From assembly GCF_030582395.1 (NCBI RefSeq), contig NZ_CP104381.1, positions 3,422,480-3,486,479 of the forward strand: a DNA stretch of 64,000 nt. The letters run 5' to 3'. This document shows positions 57,159 through 64,000 of the stretch, piece after piece. The stretch's first letter is position 1; each line of letters starts with the position of its first letter. Below the pieces are notes generated by a model. It was given only the letters and a program-made list of their open reading frames with translations, searched no databases and was not told the DNA's origin. The DNA is from Ralstonia pickettii. GTDB taxonomy: Bacteria > Pseudomonadota > Gammaproteobacteria > Burkholderiales > Burkholderiaceae. The position numbers and the translations under genes were made by a program.

Positions 57159-57185
57159 CTGCACGCCCTCTGGGCGGTATATAAT
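57159..57185 (+). promoter_or_regulatory. Promoter of rpsU
   Basis: A TATATAAT block contains -10 TATAAT at 57180-57185; the best -35 is CTGCAC at 57159-57164 with a short 15-base spacer. A GCCC/GGGC dyad fills the spacer. It lies 42 bases before rpsU. Confidence 0.55.
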
Positions 57186-57227
57186 CCGCTGTTTCGCCGT
57201 CCACCCGAATACTGAGCAAGGGACCCG

Positions 57228-57440
57228 ATGACCACCATCCGTCTGAAAGAAAACGAGCCGGTCGAAGTTGCGCTGCGCCGCTTCCGCCGTGAAATCGAGC
57301 GCACTGGCCTGATCAAGGAACTGCGCGCCCGCACCGCTTACGAAAAGCCGACGACCGAGCGCAAGCGCAAGAAGGCTGCTGCCGTGTCGCGTACGCGTAA
57401 GCGCCTGCGTTCGCAAATGCTGCCGAAGAAGCTCTACTAA
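57228..57440 (+). CDS. rpsU: 30S ribosomal protein bS21
   Basis: The 70-residue bS21 ([21 protein letters not shown]) is Arg/Lys-rich and has the characteristic RERKKAAAV-type tail. It binds the 3' end of 16S rRNA in the platform and helps initiation. dnaG and rpoD, its partners in many gammaproteobacteria, are not here; rpsU stands alone between topoisomerase IB and an intergenic region. Confidence 0.97.
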   Translation: MTTIRLKENEPVEVALRRFRREIERTGLIKELRARTAYEKPTTERKRKKAAAVSRTRKRLRSQMLPKKLY

Positions 57441-57778
57441 GATCGCGCGATTGTTTCGGTAGCACCAGCAGGGTGCTGCCGCTGGCGGCGTGAAGTCATC
57501 CGACGTCCGTTCCGCCGAGCTTGGTTCGTAGCGCCTTGTGCGTACCGGAAGCCTTTCCGGATGCAACCAACGCTCCACTCTCCGATACAGAAGCTAGAAA
57601 GATGCGGTTGATGGCCTGTGCGCCATTGTCCGCCGCTTCGGTGCGGCCTGCGCACCCTTCTCTGTTGCAAACGACTTCCGCCAGCGGTAAATGACCGGCT
57701 GGCTGTTGGCGTTTGTTCCGCCGATTCTGTGAGGGAGTACATTAGCGAGCATCTCTTGCTCGCGTTTCCCTGACTACG
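57441..57778. other. Intergenic region with several hairpins
   Basis: About 340 bases without a recognised gene. Small stems occur: GTAGCACC/GGTGCTGC just after rpsU, CCGGAA/TTCCGG near 57550, GCCGC/GCGGC near 57645, and GCGAGCA/TGCTCGC (57745-57763) 16 bases before the next gene. A minus-strand open frame (57437-57916) exists but has no protein-like features. None matches an RNA family I know. Confidence 0.4.
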
Positions 57779-58030
57779 ATGCCTAACGATTCCAACGAGT
57801 ACTGGTTTCCCGCCAAGCGCTACGGCTGGGGATGGGGTTTCCCTTCGCGTTGGCAGGGCTGGATGGTGCTCGCCATCTATGCCGTATTGCTGGTGGTTGG
57901 CATCGTCGGACTGCACCCGGGGCGCACGCAGTTGGGTTTTTCGTTGTACGTCCTGGGCGTGTCAGTGCTGCTGGTGCTGGTTTGCTGGTGGAAGGGCGAG
58001 CCGCCGCGCTGGCGCTGGGGGCGTGATTGA
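57779..58030 (+). CDS. Small two-helix membrane protein, unknown function
   Basis: The 83-residue protein opens with the family-like YWFPAKRYGWGWGFP, followed by two hydrophobic helices (about 29-48 and 53-70) and a basic end EPPRWRWGRD. Such short proteins occur in many proteobacteria without known function. It lies completely inside the antisense 3' extension of a phosphatase reading frame, but its sequence pattern is that of a real membrane protein. Ribosome-binding site is poor. Confidence 0.7.
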   Translation: MPNDSNEYWFPAKRYGWGWGFPSRWQGWMVLAIYAVLLVVGIVGLHPGRTQLGFSLYVLGVSVLLVLVCWWKGEPPRWRWGRD

Positions 58031-58370
58031 GCGGCATGCTTTCCCATCGACCGCGTAGATGCGATGCGACTCGTTTCTCCAGCAAGGCGATGAGTTCGGG
58101 CTGCATGAACGCGTAGTTATCGGGAATATCCAGACACACGACGCGCTTGCCGCGTAGCCCCGCACCAAACCGTAGCGACAGGCGTCGCTGGTGGCTGCGT
58201 TCCATGACGAAAATCAGCTCAGCCCAGTCGAGTTGGTCGGCATCGAGTTGTACGTCTGCGTCGGGCGCTAAGCCTGCAGAATCGGTCTCCACATTTGGCC
58301 ATTGGGCGAAGACCGCTTCCGCCGTTGGGCTGCGCAGCCGATTGCGGCTGCAGATGAAAAGCGCACGCAT
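57783..58370 (-). CDS. Low-molecular-weight protein tyrosine phosphatase-like, stop lost
   Basis: The first ~105 residues form a compact LMW-PTP: P-loop CSRNRLRS (Cys7-x5-Arg13) and general acid Asp in LDIPDNY. The family normally ends near residue 107. Here the frame runs on for about 90 residues of Pro/Ala/Arg-rich sequence that is simply the antisense of the small membrane gene. This looks like loss of the original stop near 58050. The gene begins five bases after the NUDIX gene stop, in the same operon. The N-terminal domain is probably functional; the tail may be a burden. Confidence 0.7.
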   Translation of the reverse strand: MRALFICSRNRLRSPTAEAVFAQWPNVETDSAGLAPDADVQLDADQLDWAELIFVMERSHQRRLSLRFGAGLRGKRVVCLDIPDNYAFMQPELIALLEKRVASHLRGRWESMPLNHAPSASAAARPSTSKPAPAALTRPGRTTKNPTACAPGAVRRCQPPAIRHRWRAPSSPANAKGNPIPSRSAWRETSTRWNR

Positions 58371-58374
58371 CGCG

Positions 58375-58764
58375 TTAAGCGGCTGCCTTCAGCGCTGCCG
58401 CTATCGACGCCCGATAGCCCTCCGGCAAATTCACCGGCAACGCATCCGGCGCAAACAGCCCGAGGCGCTTGTGCTCGTGACTGACGGTCGGCTCGAACGG
58501 GCCGACCAGCGAGCACGCATACGTGGCAATGAACACGTGCTTGCCTGGCACGACTTCAAACAGGTACGTGTCGATCAACGTGCCCACTTCCGCCTGCAGG
58601 TTCAGCTCTTCAGCGATTTCTCGGACCAGGCATTCGATGGACGTTTCGCCAAGTTCAATACGCCCGCCGGGCAGTTCCCATTCTTCCCGTTCATTGAGTA
58701 GCAGGACGACATCGCCGGTCGGTGCGCGGAGGACGCCTTTGATGGAAACCGAGTAGGCAGACAT
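58375..58764 (-). CDS. NUDIX hydrolase
   Basis: The 129-residue protein has the Nudix box GGRIELGETSIECLVREIAEEL (seen as G-x5-E-x7-REIAEEL), followed by Asn where Gly is usual in EExGU. Preceding WELPGG is the typical strand. Substrates of this small class include oxidised nucleotides and nucleotide sugars; none can be chosen. It starts seven bases after mnmE on the opposite end of the cluster (mnmE stops at 58772, upstream on the minus strand), so mnmE-nudix-ptp may be one transcript. Confidence 0.9.
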   Translation of the reverse strand: MSAYSVSIKGVLRAPTGDVVLLLNEREEWELPGGRIELGETSIECLVREIAEELNLQAEVGTLIDTYLFEVVPGKHVFIATYACSLVGPFEPTVSHEHKRLGLFAPDALPVNLPEGYRASIAAALKAAA

Positions 58765-58771
58765 GGGGCGG

Positions 58772-60217
58772 TCACTTGCCGATACAGAACCGACTAAAAA
58801 TCACCCCCAGCAAATCATCGCTGGAAAACGCCCCCGTAATGCTGTTCAGCGCCTCCTGCGCAAGCCGCAGCTCCTCGGCAAACAGATCCAGCGATTGCGC
58901 TTGTTGGTCTGCGTGCTCTGCGGCCGTGGCCAGATGATCGCGGGCTGTGCGCAGCGCGGCGAGATGGCGTTCGCGCGCGAGATAAAGCCCCTCGCCGCCG
59001 CCCTGCCAGCCGGCAATCTCCAGCAACGCCGCGCGCAGCAGTTCGACACCAAGGCCATCGCGCGCCGAGAGCCACACCTCGGGGGGCTCTGCATCCACGC
59101 GGTCCGGTACGGCCACGCCCGAAAGGTCGATCTTGTTGATGACGCGCAGGGTCGGCACGCCGGCGGGCACGTGCTCGGCGATGCGCGCGTCGATCGCAGC
59201 GTCTTCGGGCGAAAGGCCGTTGGCGCGATAGTCCGCCGCATCCAGCAGATGCAGCACGACATCGGCGCGGGCGATGGCGGCCCAGGTGCGCTCGATACCG
59301 ATGCGCTCGACCTCGTCTTCCGTATCGCGTAAGCCTGCCGTGTCGACGATGTTCAGCGGGATGCCTTCAATCTGAATCGTCTGCTGCACCTTGTCGCGCG
59401 TGGTGCCGGCAATCGGCGTGACGATGGCAAGTTCCGCGCCGGCCAGCGCATTGAGCAACGACGACTTGCCGACATTCGGCTGCCCCGCCAGCACCACGTG
59501 CAGGCCTTCGCGCAGCAGCGCCCCCTGACGAGCCTGCGCGAGCACCCCATCGACGGCCGTGCGAATGCCGGCAAGCTGGCCCCGCGCGTCGGACGCCTCC
59601 AGGAAGTCGATCTCCTCTTCTGGAAAATCCAGCGTCGCTTCCACCAGCATGCGCAGATGGATCACGCGCTCAACCAGCGCATGCACCGCCTGCGAAAACG
59701 CACCATCGAGCGAGCGCGCCGCCGAACGTGCGGCGGCTTCGGTGCTGGCTTCAATCAGATCGGCGACGGCCTCGGCCTGCGCCAGATCCATCTTGTCGTT
59801 GAGGAAGGCGCGGCGCGTGAACTCGCCGGGCTCGGCCACGCGCAGGCCGATCTCGCGGCCGGCGGCCAGGCAGCGTTGCAGCAGCAGTTGCATTACGACC
59901 GGGCCGCCGTGGCCCTGCAGCTCCAGCACGTCTTCGCCCGTGTAGGAATGCGGCGCGGGAAACCACAGCGCGATGCCGCGATCGATTGCGTTGCCCTCGG
60001 CGTCGAGGAACGGCAGGTAGGTTGCCTGGCGTGGCGTCAGCACACGTCCGCACACGGCTTGCATGACGGCGCGCACATCAGGCCCCGATACGCGCACCAC
60101 GCCAATGCCGCCTCGCCCCGGCGCGGTGGCAATCGCGGCGATGGGGATGGTGAGGATGGGCGCGCGCGGCGCGGCGGAAGCGTTCGGCAAGGCGGTGGGG
60201 TGGTCAGCGGCAGTCAT
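58772..60217 (-). CDS. mnmE: tRNA uridine-5-carboxymethylaminomethyl synthesis GTPase MnmE
   Basis: MnmE, with MnmG, modifies wobble U34 of tRNAs reading NNA/NNG codons. The 481-residue protein has a folate-binding N-terminal domain ([23 protein letters not shown]) and a G domain (P-loop [26 protein letters not shown]). The helical C-terminal domain ends in FCIGK with the conserved Cys. ATG 60217 gives the normal N-terminus after a short Pro/Ala-rich leader. It lies in the standard origin-proximal order after yidC, separated only by a decayed gene on the other strand. Confidence 0.97.
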   Translation of the reverse strand: MTAADHPTALPNASAAPRAPILTIPIAAIATAPGRGGIGVVRVSGPDVRAVMQAVCGRVLTPRQATYLPFLDAEGNAIDRGIALWFPAPHSYTGEDVLELQGHGGPVVMQLLLQRCLAAGREIGLRVAEPGEFTRRAFLNDKMDLAQAEAVADLIEASTEAAARSAARSLDGAFSQAVHALVERVIHLRMLVEATLDFPEEEIDFLEASDARGQLAGIRTAVDGVLAQARQGALLREGLHVVLAGQPNVGKSSLLNALAGAELAIVTPIAGTTRDKVQQTIQIEGIPLNIVDTAGLRDTEDEVERIGIERTWAAIARADVVLHLLDAADYRANGLSPEDAAIDARIAEHVPAGVPTLRVINKIDLSGVAVPDRVDAEPPEVWLSARDGLGVELLRAALLEIAGWQGGGEGLYLARERHLAALRTARDHLATAAEHADQQAQSLDLFAEELRLAQEALNSITGAFSSDDLLGVIFSRFCIGK

Positions 60218-60276
60218 GGGCGATATTGTGCGGCAGCCCAGCCGTTGCGCGCCAGCTTCCAACCAAGGAGATTCGG

Positions 60277-60735
60277 ACGATCGATCACATCGGCGTCGTC
60301 GTCAGCGATTTCGAAGCCAGGAGGCGCTTCTATGAACAGGCGCTCGGCGCCGTTGGCCTGGCGAAGGTGCCGGAGTTTCTGGCGGCCGTAACGGACCACG
60401 CCGATGTGGCAGGTTTACGCCCGCCCGGCACGGCGGCGTTGTGAAGTTCGGCGGCGATGTCGGGGCAAGGGCCGAACAAGCCGCCGCTGCACGCGGTCTT
60501 CTGCGTCGACACGCGTGCCGACGTCGAGGCGTTCTACGCTGCGTCGATAGCCGCGGGCGGCACCGACAATGGCGCACCGGGCGTGCGTGCGCACCATCAC
60601 CCGAACCACTACGGCGCTTTCGTGTGCGACCCGCATGGCCACAACATCGAGGCTGTTTGCCCCGCACGGCTCGAAGCGGTTGACGCGTTTCGGGCGGCGC
60701 AAAAAAGGGCACCCGGAAGGTGCCCTTTTTGCTGA
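60277..60735 (+). pseudogene. Decayed VOC/glyoxalase family gene
   Basis: Two fragments of one VOC protein are recognisable: [20 protein letters not shown], then ALGAVGLAKVPEFL, and after a break PNKPPLHAVFCVDTRADVEAF, then YGAFVCDPHGHNIEAVC. The start codon is lost: the position after AGGAG reads ACG at 60277 in place of ATG. Around 60420-60470 the frame is broken: a TGA at 60442, and the best continuation (VKFGGDVG) is in another frame. The C-terminus runs into the yidC terminator. Start loss plus frameshifts indicate a pseudogene rather than one sequencing error. Confidence 0.8.
60702..60730. terminator. Bidirectional terminator after yidC
   Basis: AAAAAGGGCACC pairs with GGTGCCCTTTTT over a five-base loop; T-runs exist on both strands. 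It ends the minus-strand rpmH-yidC transcript and lies inside the VOC remnant. Confidence 0.9.
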
Positions 60736-60747
60736 AGCGGATTCGCC

Positions 60748-62412
60748 TTACTTGGCGGGTGCCGCCTTGTTGTTGGTGCCCAGCATGCGGTTGATCGACC
60801 ATTGCTGCGCGATCGACAGGCAGTTGTTCACCACCCAGTACAGCACGAGGCCGGCCGGGAAGAAGAAGAACATCACCGAGAACGCGATCGGCATGAACAT
60901 CATCACCTTGGCCTGCACCGGGTCCGGCGGGGTCGGGTTCAGCTTGGTCTGCACGAACATCGACACGGCCATCAGCACCGGCAGGATGTAGAACGGGTCG
61001 GGCGTGGAGAGGTCGTGCACCCAGCCGATCCAGGGCGCACCGCGCATTTCGACCGACGACAGCAGCGCCCAGTACAAAGCCATGAACACCGGAATCTGGA
61101 TCACGATCGGCAGGCAGCCGCCGAGCGGATTGACCTTCTCGGTGCGGTACAGCGTCATCATTTCCTGGTTCATCTTCTGCGGATCGCCCTTGTGGCGCTC
61201 GCGGATGGCCGTCATGCGCGGCTGCAGGTCCTTCATCTTGGCCATCGAGCGGTAGCTCGTGGCCGACAGCGGGAAGAACACCAGCTTGATCAACACCGTG
61301 AGTGCAACGATCGACCAGCCCCAGTTGCCCAGCAGTGCGTGAATCTTTTCCAGCAGCCAGAACAGCGGCTTGGCGACGATGGTCAGCCAGCCATAGTCCT
61401 TCACCAGGTCCAGGCCCGGGGTGATGGCCTCAAGCATGCGCGCTTGCTGCGGGCCGGCGAACAGGCGCGCCGTGGCCGACACGCTGGCGCCCGGCGCCAC
61501 GGTGCCCAGCGGCTCCTGGATGCCGATGCGGTAGAAGTTGGTGTCGACGCGGTTGACGTAGTACTCGCGCTTGACGTTGTCTGCCGGAATCCAGGCCGAT
61601 GCAAAGTAGTGCTGCACCATCGCCACCCAGCCGCTGTCGGTCGGGGCCGGCACCTGTGCCTTGCCCTTGTCGATGTCGGCAAAGGTGATCTTGTGGAACT
61701 TGTCGCCGTCGGTGTACACGGCCGGGCCGGTGAACGTGCTGTAGAAGCGCGATTGCTCCACAGCGCCGCCATCGCGGGCCAGTTCCATATATAGCGTCGG
61801 GTTGATCGGCGCAGTGCCGTCGTTGGTCACGTCGAAGCGCGTGTCGATCACGTAGCTGCCGCGCTTGAAGACGTACGTCTTGGCCAGCTTGGCGCCGCCC
61901 TTGTCGGCCGTCAGCGTGATCGAGACATCGTTGCCCGTGCCCAGGTCACGCGGGCCGGCAGATGCCGTGAACACCGTCGTGTGGTTCGGGAAGTCGCCGC
62001 CGATCAGGCCCGAGCGAGCCAGATAGGTACGCTCGACGCTGCGGTCGAACAGCACCATCGGGTTGCCGTCGTGGTCTTTCTGATCGAGCAGTTCGAGCTT
62101 GGTGACGATGGCGCCAGCGGTGTCGATCGTGGCCCGCAGCAGGTCGGTCGAGATGACGATCTTCTCCGAAGCCGGTGCCTGTGAAGCCGCGCCCGTGGCC
62201 GGGGCGGTCTGCGCTCCGGAGGCTGCCGTCGTGGAGGCGTTGCTCGGCACGTCGCCTGCGGGCGTGCTGCCCGGCGCAGCGGCCGTCGTGGTGGCCGTTT
62301 GCGGTGTCGGGAAGAACATCGACTGGTGGCCATTCGCGCGTTGCCAGTTGTCGAACAGCAGGACAACCGCCAGCGAGAAGATCACCCAGAGAATGGTGCG
62401 TTTGATATCCAT
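60748..62412 (-). CDS. yidC: Membrane protein insertase YidC
   Basis: YidC inserts and folds inner-membrane proteins alone or with SecYEG. The 554-residue protein has the N-terminal helix ([18 protein letters not shown]) and a large periplasmic domain (about 30-340) with a Thr/Ala/Pro-rich linker. The conserved insertase core follows ([42 protein letters not shown]), with the final helices including [17 protein letters not shown]. It is the 3' gene of the rpmH-rnpA-yidD-yidC order typical of oriC flanks. Confidence 0.97.
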   Translation of the reverse strand: MDIKRTILWVIFSLAVVLLFDNWQRANGHQSMFFPTPQTATTTAAAPGSTPAGDVPSNASTTAASGAQTAPATGAASQAPASEKIVISTDLLRATIDTAGAIVTKLELLDQKDHDGNPMVLFDRSVERTYLARSGLIGGDFPNHTTVFTASAGPRDLGTGNDVSITLTADKGGAKLAKTYVFKRGSYVIDTRFDVTNDGTAPINPTLYMELARDGGAVEQSRFYSTFTGPAVYTDGDKFHKITFADIDKGKAQVPAPTDSGWVAMVQHYFASAWIPADNVKREYYVNRVDTNFYRIGIQEPLGTVAPGASVSATARLFAGPQQARMLEAITPGLDLVKDYGWLTIVAKPLFWLLEKIHALLGNWGWSIVALTVLIKLVFFPLSATSYRSMAKMKDLQPRMTAIRERHKGDPQKMNQEMMTLYRTEKVNPLGGCLPIVIQIPVFMALYWALLSSVEMRGAPWIGWVHDLSTPDPFYILPVLMAVSMFVQTKLNPTPPDPVQAKVMMFMPIAFSVMFFFFPAGLVLYWVVNNCLSIAQQWSINRMLGTNNKAAPAK

Positions 62413-62418
62413 GTCGGA

Positions 62419-62856
62419 TTACGGTCTGGGAAGGTGAAGCCAGCGCCGAATAACGGCTGCGCAGCCCGATCTTGAACCTGCGATGCTCGCCGTACCCTTG
62501 TACGGTTGCGCTTCTCGGTCCACCCTCGGACTGCTCGCTACGTTTTCCGGCACTGCCTGGATCGACGGCCGCGCAGGCTGGGAGTCAGCTGCGGTCGCGT
62601 CGGTCGATGCGGGATCGGTGGAGCGGGGCACAGCGTCGCCAGCGGCGGGCGGCACAGGATCATACCCGCCTTGTGCGAACGGATGGCAGCGGCATAGACG
62701 TTTTGCCGCAAGATAACTGCCGTAACCGGGCCCATGGGCGAGCACGGCATCGCGCGCGTAGTCGGAACAGGTCGGGAGAAAACGGCATTGCGCGCCCACA
62801 AACGGGCTGAACGCCACTTTGTAGATGCGCAGCAGAATCAGCAGCACGCGCGTCAT
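62419..62856 (-). CDS. yidD: Membrane protein insertion efficiency factor YidD, with C-terminal extension
   Basis: The YidD domain covers the first ~75 residues: [49 protein letters not shown], with conserved Cys residues. It is thought to assist YidC-dependent insertion near the membrane. The frame then continues for about 70 Ala/Ser/Pro-rich residues to stop six bases before yidC. Most YidD proteins end 10-20 residues after the DPVPP motif, so this tail is long. The ATG overlaps the rnpA stop (ATGA). Confidence 0.9.
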   Translation of the reverse strand: MTRVLLILLRIYKVAFSPFVGAQCRFLPTCSDYARDAVLAHGPGYGSYLAAKRLCRCHPFAQGGYDPVPPAAGDAVPRSTDPASTDATAADSQPARPSIQAVPENVASSPRVDREAQPYKGTASIAGSRSGCAAVIRRWLHLPRP

Positions 62857-63275
62857 GGCGTGCTCCCAACAGTGGGCTGGGACGGTGCGGCCGAAGGAGG
62901 GGCTGGCAATGGACGCGCGGCGACCTCGAACAGATGCACCAGCTCTTCGCGGCAGATGCGCTTGAAGGCCGCCACGGTGGGCACGTCTTGGCGCGGAAAC
63001 TTTGCCTGCAAGCGGATCAGCACGTCGCGCCCGCCGAGCAACGGCTGCCGCAGGCGAAACAACTCGCGGCACTGACGCTTGATGAGGTTGCGCTCGACAG
63101 CGCGTTTGGCGAATTTCTTGCCGATCACCACGCCAAGGCGTGCTTGGGCAGCGCCGTTGGCGCGCACATACAGCACGAAGTGACGACTACGCCGGACCGG
63201 CCGCAAAGCAAAAACGGATGAAAACTCATCCGTTTTTGTCAGCCTTGCGGCCTTGGGGTAGGCGTGCAGGCCCAT
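62853..63275 (-). CDS. rnpA: Ribonuclease P protein component
   Basis: RnpA is the protein subunit of RNase P, needed for 5' maturation of tRNA. The 140-residue protein shows [13 protein letters not shown], the RNR motif region [19 protein letters not shown], and a Pro-rich tail. It lies 61 bases after rpmH and overlaps yidD by four bases, the usual arrangement beside oriC. Confidence 0.96.
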   Translation of the reverse strand: MGLHAYPKAARLTKTDEFSSVFALRPVRRSRHFVLYVRANGAAQARLGVVIGKKFAKRAVERNLIKRQCRELFRLRQPLLGGRDVLIRLQAKFPRQDVPTVAAFKRICREELVHLFEVAARPLPAPPSAAPSQPTVGSTP

Positions 63276-63336
63276 CGCCAGCGTGCCGCAAAGCCATGAG
63301 CAACGGCCGAAGCCGCCACCCTTGGCGCGGCCGTCT

Positions 63337-63471
63337 TTAGATGGCCAGGCGCTTACGGCCCTTGGCGCGGCGTGCGTTCAGCACAGCACGGCCACCGCGG
63401 GTCTTCATGCGGACACGGAAACCGTGGGTGCGCTTGCGACGGGTAACGGAAGGTTGATAGGTACGCTTCAT
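63337..63471 (-). CDS. rpmH: 50S ribosomal protein bL34
   Basis: The 44-residue bL34 ([18 protein letters not shown] ... GRKRLAI) is translated from 63471 on the minus strand and is too short for most gene finders. It is the first gene of the rpmH-rnpA-yidD-yidC operon. A leader of about 260 bases separates it from a consensus promoter at 63736-63764. Confidence 0.97.
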   Translation of the reverse strand: MKRTYQPSVTRRKRTHGFRVRMKTRGGRAVLNARRAKGRKRLAI

Positions 63472-63735
63472 GATGCACTCTCTTGTTAATGGGTGGTGCG
63501 GACATTGCCGCACGCGCCGGGCCTAGGGCTACCGCCGCGGCCTGGTGTCGATTCAGTCAGAGAAATCGCCCACGCAGACTGCCGTGCGCTATGTTGTTCA
63601 GGTCTAGGGTGTCACCGGAACATCGGGCACCGAGAGCATCGGGCCTAAGCCGGATCAGTCGCGACGAAGTGTTTTTCGCCCCGCATCTGACACGAACAAG
63701 CGTGCGCTCCCCTGCTGCGCATCGCAGAACCCGAC

Positions 63736-63764
63736 ATTTAAGCGGCATTTCCCACATCTGTCAA
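63736..63764 (-). promoter_or_regulatory. Promoter of the rpmH operon
   Basis: On the minus strand TTGACA (63764-63759), a 17-base spacer and TTAAAT (63741-63736) form a near-consensus sigma-70 promoter. Transcription runs away from oriC toward rpmH. Confidence 0.75.
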
Positions 63765-63775
63765 GCGTTGCTGAC

Positions 63776-63964
63776 TGGGGATAACGTGCGTCCGGCGCAC
63801 ATAATCCACCCGGCGGCGAGTTGTCCCCATCGCCTTGTGCGGCTTGAGGTGCTCTGCGAAAAGCCTTGTCGGGACTGGGTTTGCGGCAAGTCAAGAAAAT
63901 CGGTTGTCCACCGCTACTCACAGCAGGTCCACAGGTTATCCACAGACTTATCCTTTGTGGATAA
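63776..63964. other. oriC: Origin of replication region (oriC), DnaA-box cluster
   Basis: Two perfect DnaA boxes lie close together in opposite orientation: TTATCCACA at 63936-63944 and TGTGGATAA at 63956-63964. Weaker boxes include TGGGGATAA (63776-63784), TAATCCACC (63802-63810), TTGTCCCCA (63821-63829) and TTGTCCACC (63904-63912). Position between rpmH and the expected dnaA start matches the betaproteobacterial origin. The AT-rich unwinding element is not obvious inside the window and may lie within or after it. Confidence 0.85.
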
Positions 63965-63984
63965 CTTTCGGCCGGGGGTACAAT
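63955..63984 (+). promoter_or_regulatory. Probable dnaA promoter
   Basis: TACAAT at 63979-63984 serves as -10; the -35 position (TTGTGG, 63955-63960) overlaps a perfect DnaA box, which would give autoregulation by DnaA. The gene itself begins after the window. Confidence 0.6.
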
Positions 63985-64000
63985 CCCGTTCCAATAACGA

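Overview
The window is GC-rich chromosomal DNA from a betaproteobacterium of the family Burkholderiaceae, most probably Ralstonia. The gene order (gatAB, a DUF484 gene before xerC, hslVU, argB followed by an HAD nucleotidase and slmA, metXW, and a closing rpmH-rnpA-yidD-yidC-mnmE block) and the protein sequences fit the R. pickettii/insidiosa/mannitolilytica side of the genus better than R. solanacearum, but the species cannot be fixed from sequence alone. The right edge is the replication origin: DnaA boxes and a dnaA-type promoter lie in the last 250 bases, so dnaA should begin just beyond 64000.

Layout. 1-6150: translation and chromosome maintenance (gatA partial, a lipoprotein, an alpha/beta hydrolase, gatB, DUF484 gene, xerC). 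6187-10887: RlmI-type methyltransferase, a YdjM-like membrane protein, and a flavin carbohydrate oxidase paired with a Tat-exported lactonase. 10984-14823: a zinc-homeostasis block (Zur-like regulator, two COG0523 GTPases) surrounding a dksA whose zinc-finger cysteines are mostly lost. 14925-19711: an orphan peptide-binding protein, hslVU, and two small stress or envelope proteins. 19752-23697: a RegB/RegA-type redox two-component pair, a PCu(A)C copper chaperone, and an ECF sigma/anti-sigma/Cys-rich operon. 23871-30866: argB, HAD nucleotidase, slmA, and a GabR-like regulator divergent from gabTD. 30905-32991: metXW behind a SAM-II-type riboswitch with its own terminator.

33093-39511: a Sel1 protein, the cstA-ybdD pyruvate/peptide uptake pair divergent from a Cache-domain NarL-type two-component system, then a deletion scar joining the 3' end of an erythronate-dehydrogenase-like gene to the 3' end of an MFS transporter gene, followed by an intact hydroxypyruvate/2-oxo-tetronate isomerase. 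39585-46105: a DUF3617 protein, a PhoB-like regulator with Glu at the phosphorylation position, an AT-rich intergenic region, pckG, a 2-hydroxyacid dehydrogenase and a DODA-type dioxygenase. 46207-55855: a glutathione-reductase-like flavoprotein, a patatin gene co-transcribed with a TetR regulator, and a divergent three-gene RND efflux operon controlled through an AcrR-like operator. 55889-64000: topoisomerase IB, rpsU, small genes, mnmE, a decayed VOC gene, and the yidC-yidD-rnpA-rpmH cluster up to oriC.

No tRNA, rRNA, CRISPR array, insertion sequence or prophage was recognised. The strongest non-routine signals are the SAM-II leader of metX, the Glu-substituted response regulator, the oxidase-lactonase pair, the sigma/anti-sigma/CWC operon, the deletion scar at 38.5 kb, and the AT-rich gap at 41.4-41.8 kb.
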